Source: JBBRCX01 sp038204465 (GTDB lineage Bacteria; Planctomycetota; Phycisphaerae; Tepidisphaerales; Tepidisphaeraceae). From it: a stretch of 12,190 nucleotides of DNA. Positions 1-7,011 of this stretch are shown here, piece by piece (the first letter of the stretch is position 1; each line of letters begins with the position of its first letter). A program made the position numbers and the translations under genes. The notes beneath the pieces are model-generated. The model saw only the letters and a program-made list of their open reading frames with translations. It did no database searches and was not told where the DNA came from. The stretch covers positions 1-12,190 of the forward strand of contig JBBRCX010000119.1 of assembly GCA_038204465.1 (NCBI GenBank), read 5' to 3'.

Positions 1-648
1 CGTCTGCGGCGCGGACGGCGTGGGGTCGGCGGTCAGCCCGCGGTTCAGGATCATGCACGTCAGGATGAGGCTGAAGAAGACCAGGAGCGAACCCTTCAGG
101 AACTGCACGTAGGTCGTGCTGACCATGCCGGCCGTCGTGACGATCAGCGTGACGACGGCCCCGACGAGGATGACGCCGGCGTAGTGCGGCAGGCCGAGCA
201 AGGGCTGGATCAGGACGCCCGCGCCGACCATCTGCGGGATTAGGTAGAAGACGCTGACGGCCAGTGTGCTGACGGCGGCGGCGAGGCGGATGCCGCGCGA
301 CTGGAAGCGGGCGTCGAGGGCGTCGGCGAAGGTGAACTTGCCGAGCCGCTTGATCGGCTCCGCGACCACGAACAGGGCGACCACCCAGCCGGCCAGGTAG
401 CCGATGGAGTAGAGGAAGCCGTCGAAGCCGTAGAAGGCGATCATGCCGCAGATGCCGAGGAAGCTGGCGGCGGAGAGGTAATCGCCGGCGAAGGCGATGC
501 CGTTGACGAACCAGTTGATCTGCCCGTGCGCCGCGTAGTAGCCGCGGGCGGAACGGGCCTTTGAGCCGAGGTGGAAGCTGAGGGCCAGGACGCTGCCGAC
601 GAACAGCGCGAAGACGGCGAACGCCGTCCAGGAGAAGGTGTAAATCAC
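1..648 (-). CDS. actP: ActP-type cation/acetate symporter (SSS family), N-terminal part, cut by window edge
   Basis: The 216 visible residues are the N-terminal part of a sodium:solute symporter. Such proteins carry acetate or other short monocarboxylates across the inner membrane with a cation, and E. coli ActP has about 549 residues, so more than half is missing beyond position 1. Seen: hydrophobic segments near residues 7-27, 48-72, 76-97, 122-148, 157-177 and 184-203. The ActP-like core is at 53-68 (AFAGDYLSAASFLGIC), followed by a YGFDGFLYSIGYLAGW stretch (73-88) and then EPIKRLGKFTFADAL (97-111). The start is GTG at 648-646; it overlaps the TGA of the upstream DUF485 gene (GTGA), so the two are probably translationally coupled. 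No acetyl-CoA synthetase gene is next door, unlike the E. coli acs-yjcH-actP operon. The family is secure; acetate as substrate is inferred. Confidence 0.9.
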   Translation of the reverse strand, partial: MIYTFSWTAFAVFALFVGSVLALSFHLGSKARSARGYYAAHGQINWFVNGIAFAGDYLSAASFLGICGMIAFYGFDGFLYSIGYLAGWVVALFVVAEPIKRLGKFTFADALDARFQSRGIRLAAAVSTLAVSVFYLIPQMVGAGVLIQPLLGLPHYAGVILVGAVVTLIVTTAGMVSTTYVQFLKGSLLVFFSLILTCMILNRGLTADPTPSAPQT

Positions 649-926
649 GCGGCGTCCTCCGGGCCTGTCTCGTGGTGATGCAGGCAGAGAAACGCGTAAA
701 TGAGAGCGAGGACAAACGCGGCGACGATCAGTGCCAGGCCGTAGATCACCGCGAGATTCACGCCTGCGAGGAACGGCTCTGACATGCGCTTCGGATCAAA
801 TGCGCTGATGCCGACGAAGCCGGCGTAGAAGGCGAGGTAGATCGCAAAGAGGATCAGGCCGATCCGCGCGTTGTGCGAGATGATGCGCTGCCCGGGATGT
901 TCTTTGGGTGCCGGTCGATCCTGCAT
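645..926 (-). CDS. yjcH: DUF485 (YjcH-like) small membrane protein
   Basis: A 93-residue inner-membrane protein of the DUF485 family, typically encoded just before ActP-type symporters. Its exact role is not settled; it is thought to assist the transporter. Seen: a cytoplasmic-looking N-terminus, two hydrophobic helices at about 22-42 and 53-80, and family-like features in the second helix (AGVNLAVIYGLALI at 54-67, then VLALIYAFLC). The tail is short, with three histidines (HHH, 83-85) and acidic residues. The ATG at 926 is preceded by GAAAGGACGT, a good ribosome binding site. The stop overlaps the GTG of the symporter by 4 bp. E. coli YjcH has 104 residues, so the length is normal. The 84 bp upstream separate it from the ATP-grasp gene and could hold its own promoter, but I see no convincing -35/-10 pair there. 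Confidence 0.9.
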   Translation of the reverse strand: MQDRPAPKEHPGQRIISHNARIGLILFAIYLAFYAGFVGISAFDPKRMSEPFLAGVNLAVIYGLALIVAAFVLALIYAFLCLHHHETGPEDAA

Positions 927-1010
927 ACGTCCTTTCGAATGATCCGGCGCGGAAGACTAAGCGGCACGAGCAGCCGACACAATTCTTTGGATGCTGACGG
1001 ACAACGACAT

Positions 1011-2102
1011 TCAGGGCGGAGCCTCGCCGTAACGATTGGAATCGTTGACGTGCCGAAGGCGACCGCGAAGCCGTTCAGCGCCGGTCTTTATCGCGTCGCG
1101 CAGCTGGAGCTCATTGCCGAATGCCCTCCGGAGATTCGCGCTATAAAGCCACGCGCGCTCGGTGAGGTTCGGAAGCGAGTGCTCGACCATCGCTCGCGGC
1201 AGGCGAATGGGAACAGAGCCACGCGCCGACGGTTCATCGAGCTTTTCGAATGCCGCCGCAATACGTCTCGCGACGAGGTTCTGCCCGCGGCGGCGCTGCG
1301 GCGCGCACTCATTTTGCGCAACCATCACAGTGGGATTGGTGTTGATCTCCCACACCTGGATCCTGCCGTTTCGAATCCCGTAATCGATCCGGCCATATTG
1401 AATGCCGGCGAGGTCGAAGATCCGACGAAGTTCCCGCTCGTGCGGATTGCTCTGGAGGAATTCAATCTCCTCGCGGACCTTCAGATCATCAACCAGCTCG
1501 GACTTCTTCGTTACCCAGGCGCTGCTGTAGAGGATGTGTCGCGGAACGATCTCATCGCCGATGCGAAAGCCCGAGAGCTTTTGGTATTCGCCGCTTGCGT
1601 TTGCGGTGTCACAGAATTCGATCACGAGCAATTCGCTTGCGCTGACGCCCGCCTCGCGCAGATCAGATAGCGCCCGGTCGAGTTCGGACTGGTTTGCAAG
1701 CAGTGGCGTCAGGCTCCCGCAATGATCAGATTCGCGACGCACGAAAACGGGGAATTTTCGCGGCGAACTGCCTTCGTGAAGCCGGTATGCATTGAAATCA
1801 TTGATTCCTGCATCGTGGAGCGTTCGAAGCAGATCGTATCGTCGCAGCGCGGTCCGGGGATTATTGAGCGCGATGACGCCAGCCGCAGCGAGCTGCTCAT
1901 AGAGCGCGCCGGCGAGCTGCTGACGCGCGGTGGAAAGGCGCTCCAAGTCCGCGAAGATATACGTGCCGCGCGGCAGGGAGCGCCTTCGCGCAATTGCTTC
2001 GTAAAACAGCACGCGCACGCGCGGCGCCAGACACCTGCCCCAGGAGTCGAGGTAGGTCGTCATCGTCCATGATTGCTTGCAGTGGGCAAGGAAATAGATC
2101 AT
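1011..2102 (-). CDS. ATP-grasp-like protein of unknown substrate (paralogue A)
   Basis: A 363-residue protein with features of the ATP-grasp fold, whose members usually join a carboxylate to an amine or thiol through an acyl-phosphate. Seen: an N-terminal MIYFLAHCKQSW block, RGTYIFADLERLS (45-57), ALRRYDLLRTLH (85-96), KFPVFVRRESDHCGS (116-130, the likely nucleotide-binding half), and near the C-terminus GRIDY (237-241) followed by WEINTNP (251-257). The spaced Asp and E-x-N-x-N are the usual ATP-grasp Mg-ATP ligands. The start at 2102 is chosen over an upstream in-frame GTG (2183) because it aligns exactly with the paralogue upstream and avoids overlapping it. No clear Shine-Dalgarno precedes it. 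It lies 37 bp after paralogue B and is probably cotranscribed. The fold assignment is fairly sure; the reaction and partner are unknown. Confidence 0.8.
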   Translation of the reverse strand: MIYFLAHCKQSWTMTTYLDSWGRCLAPRVRVLFYEAIARRRSLPRGTYIFADLERLSTARQQLAGALYEQLAAAGVIALNNPRTALRRYDLLRTLHDAGINDFNAYRLHEGSSPRKFPVFVRRESDHCGSLTPLLANQSELDRALSDLREAGVSASELLVIEFCDTANASGEYQKLSGFRIGDEIVPRHILYSSAWVTKKSELVDDLKVREEIEFLQSNPHERELRRIFDLAGIQYGRIDYGIRNGRIQVWEINTNPTVMVAQNECAPQRRRGQNLVARRIAAAFEKLDEPSARGSVPIRLPRAMVEHSLPNLTERAWLYSANLRRAFGNELQLRDAIKTGAERLRGRLRHVNDSNRYGEAPP

Positions 2103-2139
2103 CGCTGTGCCGGGAGCCCGCTTTGGGCGGCCGGAGTCG

Positions 2140-3228
2140 TCAAGATCGCCCGTTCGAATCGCCAGCGGCTTGAAACAGCGCACTTGCGCGGCGCCGGACG
2201 GCAGCGGCGGTAATCCTCAGGGCGTCGCGGATGGTCACTTCGTGGAAGACACTGCGGCGCAGCGGCGCGGCGTAGATCCAGGCTTTCTCGGTTGAATCCG
2301 GGGCACAGCGACGCGCCAGGTCGCGATCGAGCCGAATGCGAATCGAGCCGGCGCCCTGGAACGTGTCGATCGCCTCGAAGGCGGCGATGATTTTCCGGCC
2401 GACAAATTCCTGGCCAGGCCAACGCAGCGGCTCATAAGCCCACTTGCGGGGCATCACCACCGGATTCGTGTTGATCTCCCAGACCTGAACGCGACCGGCG
2501 CGGAGGCCGTAGTCGACGCGACCATAGCCGATACCGGCATGCTCGAAGATGTTCGACAACTGCTGCTCGTGGGGATTTGTGCGGAGATAGATGTTTTCCG
2601 CGGCGACGATCTCGGGGGTTGTCACAGGCGTCTCCTTGGTCATCCAGACGCGATCGGTGAGCACGTGGCTGGCAAACACACGGCGGCCGATGCGAAAGGC
2701 GGAGTACTTGCGGAAAAGCCCCGCGTCGGAGGTGTCACAGTATTCCACCACGAGCAGTTCTTCGGGTCGGGCTCCGCCGGCGGTGAGACGTTGGATCGAT
2801 CGAGCGAGTTCGCCGGAATCGTGAAGGAGCGGCGTGAGGCTTCCGGAATGGTCGTATTCGCGCCGGACAAATACCGGGAAGCGCGCGGGCGTCATGCCTT
2901 CGCTGAGGCGGTAGACGTTGAAGTCGTTGGTTCCTTTCTCGTGAAGGCTGCGGAGCAGATCATATCGTCGCATCGCGCGGCGGGGGTCATTCAGCGCAGG
3001 CAATCCCGCCTCACGGACCCGCTGATGGATGAATCCAGCTAACTGGAGCCGGGCTGGAGAGAGGCGCTCGAGGTCGGCGAAGATGTAGGCGCCGCGCGGA
3101 AGCCGCGTGCGGCGCGGAATCAACTCGTACGGCAACACACGGACCGTAGACGCCAGACGCGGAGCGAAGAAATCCACGAACGTGGTGATCGGCCACGACT
3201 GCTTGCTGTGCACCAGGAAATAGATCAT
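2140..3228 (-). CDS. ATP-grasp-like protein of unknown substrate (paralogue B)
   Basis: A 362-residue soluble protein and close paralogue of the next gene: I count about 84 identities in the first 130 aligned residues without gaps. Seen: MIYFLVHSKQSW at the start, RGAYIFADLERLS (45-57), AMRRYDLLRSLH (85-96), RFPVFVRREYDHSGS (116-130), ELLVVEYCDT (157-166), GRVDY (236-240) and WEINTNP (250-256). The last two carry the acidic and asparagine residues expected to hold Mg-ATP in the ATP-grasp fold. A C-terminal basic helical region follows (about 320-355). The ATG at 3228 begins only 4 bp after the stop of the NTF2-like gene, so translation is probably coupled. A TTG start at 3258 would add ten residues and overlap the upstream gene, and is not supported by the paralogue. 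The substrate cannot be told from sequence. Confidence 0.8.
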   Translation of the reverse strand: MIYFLVHSKQSWPITTFVDFFAPRLASTVRVLPYELIPRRTRLPRGAYIFADLERLSPARLQLAGFIHQRVREAGLPALNDPRRAMRRYDLLRSLHEKGTNDFNVYRLSEGMTPARFPVFVRREYDHSGSLTPLLHDSGELARSIQRLTAGGARPEELLVVEYCDTSDAGLFRKYSAFRIGRRVFASHVLTDRVWMTKETPVTTPEIVAAENIYLRTNPHEQQLSNIFEHAGIGYGRVDYGLRAGRVQVWEINTNPVVMPRKWAYEPLRWPGQEFVGRKIIAAFEAIDTFQGAGSIRIRLDRDLARRCAPDSTEKAWIYAAPLRRSVFHEVTIRDALRITAAAVRRRASALFQAAGDSNGRS

Positions 3229-3232
3229 GCGC

Positions 3233-3706
3233 TTAGCGGTTGTTTGCAGGGTCCCCAATCCGCGAGAGGTCCGCGCTGGATGGGTTCATGGAGAGATGCG
3301 AGTGAACAGCCAGCCAGCAACCGTCGCGATCCTCCAGCACGAATGTTGCCCGGCCTCGGCGCTCGAAGGTCGCGCCGTTGGCGCGCCGCCCCTGCGACTC
3401 CCACGGCGCCGCCGCCCATGCCGTCAGACCGGAACGTCCGCAAACGACTCGATCTGAATCAAAGCGAAAGCCGCTGGTAACACCCCAGATCTGTTTCCAT
3501 TGCCGCTCGACGAGCATCTCCAGGCCAACCAGCCTCTCGTTGCGCGTGCCGAAGGCCAAGACATCGGGAGCAAACAGGCGCATGCCGCGGCGGTAGTCAA
3601 CCGCTCGCACAGCCGACGCGAATTCTTCCAACCACAAATGGATCGATTGATTGTCGCCGAAAACAGCGACGGACGCGGCGCAGTCCGAGAAAGCCCCGGT
3701 ACTCAT
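3233..3706 (-). CDS. NTF2/SnoaL-like (DUF4440-type) domain protein
   Basis: A 157-residue protein with the look of the NTF2-like superfamily, a cone-shaped alpha+beta fold used by ketosteroid isomerases, SnoaL cyclases and many uncharacterised small proteins. Seen: an N-terminal amphipathic helix (about 20-38, IHLWLEEFASAVRAVDYRRG), LFAPDVLAFGTR (44-55), a central helix VERQWKQIW (66-74), and strand-forming segments ending in GRATFVLEDRDGCWLAVHSHLSMNP (118-142). That closing WLAVHSHLSMNP block is typical of the family. No signal peptide. The ATG at 3706 has a strong ribosome binding site (GGAGGGA, 4 bp away). It heads a three-gene unit with the two ATP-grasp paralogues (4-bp gap to the next gene). 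Members of this fold bind small molecules or just dimerise, so it could be an accessory or enzyme for the ligase products; that is inference. Confidence 0.75.
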   Translation of the reverse strand: MSTGAFSDCAASVAVFGDNQSIHLWLEEFASAVRAVDYRRGMRLFAPDVLAFGTRNERLVGLEMLVERQWKQIWGVTSGFRFDSDRVVCGRSGLTAWAAAPWESQGRRANGATFERRGRATFVLEDRDGCWLAVHSHLSMNPSSADLSRIGDPANNR

Positions 3707-3891
3707 TCACTCCCTCCGAAACATTGGTCCGGCGCAGCACCTTGGTTCACCCGCGCGTGCGCAGACTCTTCAGGAAACTACGACCAGTACGCCCGGCAGA
3801 CAAGTCTGAAACGGCCCAAATCGCTCGCCTGAACCGGCTCGACGGAGATTTGAATAACTTTTCCGGCTTGTGCAACGCCCCAACAAGATCT
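3707..3891. other. Intergenic gap between zwf and the NTF2-like gene
   Basis: This 185-bp gap follows the zwf stop and precedes the NTF2-like ATG, and it probably holds the promoter of the three-gene ATP-grasp unit. On the minus strand I see TTGCAC followed 17 bp later by CAAATC, which is too weak to call a promoter. A small inverted repeat (CTTGT at 3867-3871, ACAAG at 3883-3887) just after zwf could be part of a weak terminator. No small gene or repeat is visible. Confidence 0.4.
3711..3717 (-). promoter_or_regulatory. Strong Shine-Dalgarno of the NTF2-like gene
   Basis: Read on the minus strand the sequence is GGAGGGA, 4 bp before the ATG at 3706. It fixes the start of the first gene of the trio. 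Confidence 0.7.
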
Positions 3892-5472
3892 TTACAGAGA
3901 GCAGGCTACGATCGGCTCGGCTTCGCCGTCGTCGCTCTGGAACCAGCGGCGGGCGTCCTCCTCGATCAGTTGCATCGCACGCGCCGGGCCCCATGTGCCA
4001 GGGGCATACTGCTCAGGCGGGGTCTTGCTGATGGCCCAGCCGTGTTCGATCGGATCGATGACGGTCCAGGCAGCCTCCGCTTCGTCGCCTCGGATGAACA
4101 GGGTCTGCTCGCCGACCATGGCGTCGTGGAGGAGGCGCTCGTAGGCCTCGGGCGGCTCGACGTTGAAGGCGGTCTTGTAGAGAAAGTCGAGGGCGACGGA
4201 CTTGATGTTCATCTCCCCGCCGGGGACCTTCCCGTTCAGCCGCCAGCTGATGCCTTCCTCCGGCTGCACGCGGACGATCAGGTCGTTGGGAAAGACGGGG
4301 GATTCGCATTGCTTCTGGAAAAGCGTCAGCGGCGGGGAGCGGAAGCGCACGACGACTTCGCTCAGTTTTCGCGGCAGCACTTTTCCGGTGCGGATGTAAA
4401 ACGGCATGCCGCTCCACCGCCAGCTATCGATAAAGAGCTTGAGCGCGACGAAGGTCTCGGTTCTGGAACCGGGTGCGACATCCTTCGCCTCGAGATATCC
4501 GCTGGTGCGCTGTTTCTTTCCCTTGTTTTCAAATTCGCCGGGTCCGTATTGCCCGCGGATGCAATAGTCGTCGACGCGCTCGGGGCGGATGGGCCGGATC
4601 GACTTGTATACTTTCACCTTCTCGTCGCGAATGCTCTGCGCGTCGAGCGCGGCGGGAGGCTCCATGGCAACCAGCGCCATGAGCTGGAAGATGTGGTTCT
4701 GGACCATGTCGCGCAGGGCGCCGCTCTTGTCGTAGTAGCCGCCGCGATCATCGGCGCTGACCGTTTCACTCACCGTGATCTGCACGTGATCGATATATTT
4801 GTAGTTCCAGATCGGCTCGAAGATCGAATTCGCGAAGCGCATGACCATCAGGTTCTGGACCGTCTCTTTGCCGAGATAATGGTCGATGCGGAAGATCTGC
4901 CCCTCGGCCCAGTACTGATGCAGCAGCGCGTTGAGGGCCCGGGCGCTGGCGAGGTCATGGCCAAAGGGCTTTTCAATGATGAGCCGGCTCCAGCCGCTGC
5001 CGTTTTCCTTGCGCTGTTCGCGCTCGCCAAGCCGCTGAATGATGCCGTTGAACGCCTCAGGGGGAGTCGAGAGATAGAACAGCCGGTTGCCACCGGTCTG
5101 GTGGGTGTTGTCCAGGTCAGCAAGTTTCTTTCCGAGGCGCGCCTGGTCGTCGGCGGAGTCGTAGGCTCCGGCGATGTAGAAGATGTTGGGCTCCATCTTC
5201 CGCCAGAGTTTCTCATCGATCGGCTTGTGGCGAGCGTTGCGGTTGATCGCCTCGTAGCAATCCTTGCGGTACTGCTCATCGTTCATGGGGCCGATAACCT
5301 GGCGCGACTTCGGGTCCTTCTTCTCGGTGGAGCGCGCGTAGCCAACCAGGACAAACTTCTCGGGCAGGAGCCCTTCGCGGAACAGTTCGTAGATCGCGGG
5401 GACGAGCTTCAACTGCGAGAGGTCCCCGCTGGCCCCGTAGATCACGATCGCGCAAGGCGTGGCCGATGGCAT
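3892..5472 (-). CDS. zwf: Glucose-6-phosphate 1-dehydrogenase
   Basis: Oxidises glucose 6-phosphate to 6-phosphogluconolactone in the cytoplasm, the entry step of the oxidative pentose phosphate (or Entner-Doudoroff) route, reducing NADP+ or NAD+. At 526 residues it is slightly longer than the usual 480-510. Seen: dinucleotide-binding GASGDL (13-18); VGYARS (43-48), whose Arg47 sits where an NADP+-binding arginine is expected; IIEKPFG (165-171); the substrate signature RIDHYLGKE (195-203); and RDMVQNH (254-260) with the catalytic base His260. All key residues are present. The 8 or so residues before the Rossmann strand are normal. The ATG at 5472 has AAGGA about 9 bp upstream. It lies 131 bp after gnd on the same strand, so an operon is possible but not certain. 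No 6-phosphogluconolactonase gene lies between them. Confidence 0.97.
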   Translation of the reverse strand: MPSATPCAIVIYGASGDLSQLKLVPAIYELFREGLLPEKFVLVGYARSTEKKDPKSRQVIGPMNDEQYRKDCYEAINRNARHKPIDEKLWRKMEPNIFYIAGAYDSADDQARLGKKLADLDNTHQTGGNRLFYLSTPPEAFNGIIQRLGEREQRKENGSGWSRLIIEKPFGHDLASARALNALLHQYWAEGQIFRIDHYLGKETVQNLMVMRFANSIFEPIWNYKYIDHVQITVSETVSADDRGGYYDKSGALRDMVQNHIFQLMALVAMEPPAALDAQSIRDEKVKVYKSIRPIRPERVDDYCIRGQYGPGEFENKGKKQRTSGYLEAKDVAPGSRTETFVALKLFIDSWRWSGMPFYIRTGKVLPRKLSEVVVRFRSPPLTLFQKQCESPVFPNDLIVRVQPEEGISWRLNGKVPGGEMNIKSVALDFLYKTAFNVEPPEAYERLLHDAMVGEQTLFIRGDEAEAAWTVIDPIEHGWAISKTPPEQYAPGTWGPARAMQLIEEDARRWFQSDDGEAEPIVACSL

Positions 5473-5603
5473 GGTTCCGTTCCTTGGTAGGTTTGCGGAA
5501 AACGTACAGCGGGGGTTGGAATTTGGAAAGCGGTCGGCGTCAACCGAAGTGCAAGGCGACGGGAATACCTATAGGAGAAGCGCCGTCGTGGCGGCTGCCC
5601 GGA

Positions 5604-6557
5604 TCACTTCACGGTGCCATCGGAACTGAGTTGCTCGGCCTCCGCGCGCTTGATGGTGTGTCCACCAAACTGGTTTCGCAGCGCGGCCGTAAATCGGGCG
5701 GAGAAGTTGACCGGGTCGCGCGAGGCGAAGCGGGCGAAGAGCGCCGCGGCGATGACCGGGACGGGGGCGTCGGCCTCCATGGCAGCATGGATGGTCCAGC
5801 GGCCTTCTCCACTGTCTTCGACATAGGGCTGGATCGAGCGCAGGTCATTCTCGGTTTGGAACACGCCCTCGGCCAGCTCGAGCAGCCAGGATCGGATGAC
5901 GCTGCCGCGATTCCACACGGCGGCAACGTCATGAAGATTGACGGGGAACTTGCTCTTGAACAGGACCTCGAAGCCCTCAGCGTAAGCCTCCATCATTCCG
6001 TACTCGATGCCGTTGTGGATCATCTTGACGAAGTGGCCCGAGCCGCCGGGGCCGAGGTGGGCCCACGCGCTGGGTGTGGAAAGCGTGTCGAAAATCGGCC
6101 GGGCGACGTCGACGTGGTCTTTGAGCCCGCCGACCATCATGCAATAGCCTTCAGCGCGCCCCCAGACACCGCCGCTGGTGCCGACATCGAGGAAGCCGAT
6201 CTGCCGCTTGGCCAGGCCCTCGCCCCGGCGGATGGAATCCTTGTAATGGCTGTTGCCGCCGTCGATCAGCAAGTCGCCGGGCTTGAGCAATTCGGCAAGC
6301 TGGCTGGTAACGACCTCGGTGGCGTTGCCGGCGGGCACCATGATCCAGACCACGCGCGGAGAAGGGAGTTTTGCGACCATCGCGTCGATGGTGTTGACGA
6401 GGGTGACGCCGGCGACGCCTTCGAGTTCAGGATTGGGATCGCGGGCGTAGCCGACGACCTGGTGAGCGCCCTTCACGGTCCCATCGGGGGAGCCGACGAC
6501 GAGGCGCAGCACCATGTTGCCGCCCATTTTTCCCAGGCCGACGAAACCGATCTGCAT
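5604..6557 (-). CDS. gnd: 6-phosphogluconate dehydrogenase, decarboxylating, short (GndA-like) type
   Basis: Converts 6-phosphogluconate to ribulose 5-phosphate and CO2. At 317 residues it belongs to the short type (about 300 residues), often NAD+-dependent, rather than the 470-residue E. coli type. Seen: Rossmann motif GFVGLGKMGG (4-13); IDGGNS (98-103); the signature DVGTSGGVWGRAEGYCMMVGG region (124-144); and the catalytic helix HFVKMIHNGIEYGMMEA (175-191) with Lys178, His181, Asn182 and Glu185. These match the catalytic residues of known enzymes. After the second Rossmann strand the sequence is GYARDPNP (36-43); the Ala-Arg there leaves NAD/NADP preference open. The ATG at 6557 is preferred over GTG 6587 because the fold begins at MQIGFVG and GGAAAG lies just before it. 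It sits upstream of zwf, and its leader contains a hairpin. Confidence 0.95.
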   Translation of the reverse strand: MQIGFVGLGKMGGNMVLRLVVGSPDGTVKGAHQVVGYARDPNPELEGVAGVTLVNTIDAMVAKLPSPRVVWIMVPAGNATEVVTSQLAELLKPGDLLIDGGNSHYKDSIRRGEGLAKRQIGFLDVGTSGGVWGRAEGYCMMVGGLKDHVDVARPIFDTLSTPSAWAHLGPGGSGHFVKMIHNGIEYGMMEAYAEGFEVLFKSKFPVNLHDVAAVWNRGSVIRSWLLELAEGVFQTENDLRSIQPYVEDSGEGRWTIHAAMEADAPVPVIAAALFARFASRDPVNFSARFTAALRNQFGGHTIKRAEAEQLSSDGTVK

Positions 6558-6578
6558 ACGCTTTCCAGGAACGAAAGA

Positions 6579-6631
6579 GAGCCGCACGAAGCGCGGCGGC
6601 GCATTGGTCCGCCGTCGATCCGATGCGGCTC
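6579..6631 (-). terminator. Two-tier hairpin between the 87-residue membrane protein gene and gnd
   Basis: Outer arms GAGCCGCA (6579-6586) and TGCGGCTC (6624-6631) are perfectly complementary. Inside them GGCGG (6595-6599) and CCGCC (6609-6613) form a second stem. Read on the minus strand, the outer stem is followed by TCTTTCGTTCC, a weak T-rich run. It could stop transcription from the upstream genes, or be a structured 5' leader of gnd, since the gnd ATG is 21 bp further on. Arm positions are seen; function is inferred. Confidence 0.5.
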
Positions 6632-6671
6632 AATTATTTCGGTCGAACCGATTCTCTTGTGAACTCGGAAT

Positions 6672-6935
6672 TCAGCTGACGACGCCACGGCCAACCGTGT
6701 GAGTGGTCGATCCGCCGTCGGCGTCCTGCGTCGCGACGGGGACGCCTCGCCCGGGACCGGTGACGTTCATTCGCCCGCTGTCCTCGTTAAGCGCGCGGCG
6801 GAGGGAGCGGGACCCAACGCCGCCGCCCTGCCGGCGCGGCCCGGACTGCTCGGACTCGTAAATCATGCCGCGGATCAGCTCATACAGGGCATAACCGAAC
6901 AACGCATAGGCGGTAAGTTTGATCAAACGAAACAT
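6672..6935 (-). CDS. Small single-pass membrane protein with conserved-looking Gly-rich tail
   Basis: Not recognised by name. An 87-residue protein with an N-terminal hydrophobic helix (about 4-26, LIKLTAYALFGYALYELIRGMIY), a basic glycine-rich linker (QSGPRRQGGGVGSRSLRR, 30-47), and a soluble tail that ends MNVTGPGRGVPVATQDADGG (56-75), then HTVGRGVV (79-86). The helix would anchor it in the membrane with the tail on one side; which side is not clear. The start is ATG 6935, because GGAGG sits 5 bp upstream and the hydrophobic helix begins at once. A longer frame up to 7097 would run into the preceding lipoprotein gene and has no signal. It is 76 bp downstream of that gene on the same strand. 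The tail looks selected rather than random, but I cannot assign a function. Confidence 0.75.
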   Translation of the reverse strand: MFRLIKLTAYALFGYALYELIRGMIYESEQSGPRRQGGGVGSRSLRRALNEDSGRMNVTGPGRGVPVATQDADGGSTTHTVGRGVVS

Positions 6936-6940
6936 GAAAA

Positions 6941-6945
6941 CCTCC
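6941..6945 (-). promoter_or_regulatory. Shine-Dalgarno that sets the start of the small membrane protein
   Basis: The minus strand reads TTGGAGGTTTTCATG, so GGAGG lies 5 bp before the ATG at 6935. It is the main reason to reject the longer reading frame. Confidence 0.75.
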
Positions 6946-7011
6946 AATAGTCTGCGTTGCATCCTAGTGTGAGAGCCCGGATGGGTCAGCCCTGAAAATC
7001 TCAGCAGGGAT

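Noticed and set aside
873..1670. A 265-residue plus-strand open frame covering the start of the DUF485 gene and half of ATP-grasp paralogue A
   Set aside because: It spans two supported minus-strand genes and shows no recognisable domain.
3780..3815. CAGAC-AA-GTCTG palindrome in the zwf downstream gap
   Set aside because: Only 5-bp arms with a 2-base loop; such short palindromes are expected by chance.
3724..5490. A 588-residue open frame on the plus strand, opposite zwf
   Set aside because: It lies fully antisense to a clear glucose-6-phosphate dehydrogenase. Its residue make-up (many Val, Asp, Leu, Gly) is what the complement of a GC-rich gene gives, and no family motif is seen.
5466..6662. 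A 398-residue open frame on the plus strand, opposite gnd
   Set aside because: Shadow of the 6-phosphogluconate dehydrogenase gene, with no motif or signal of its own.
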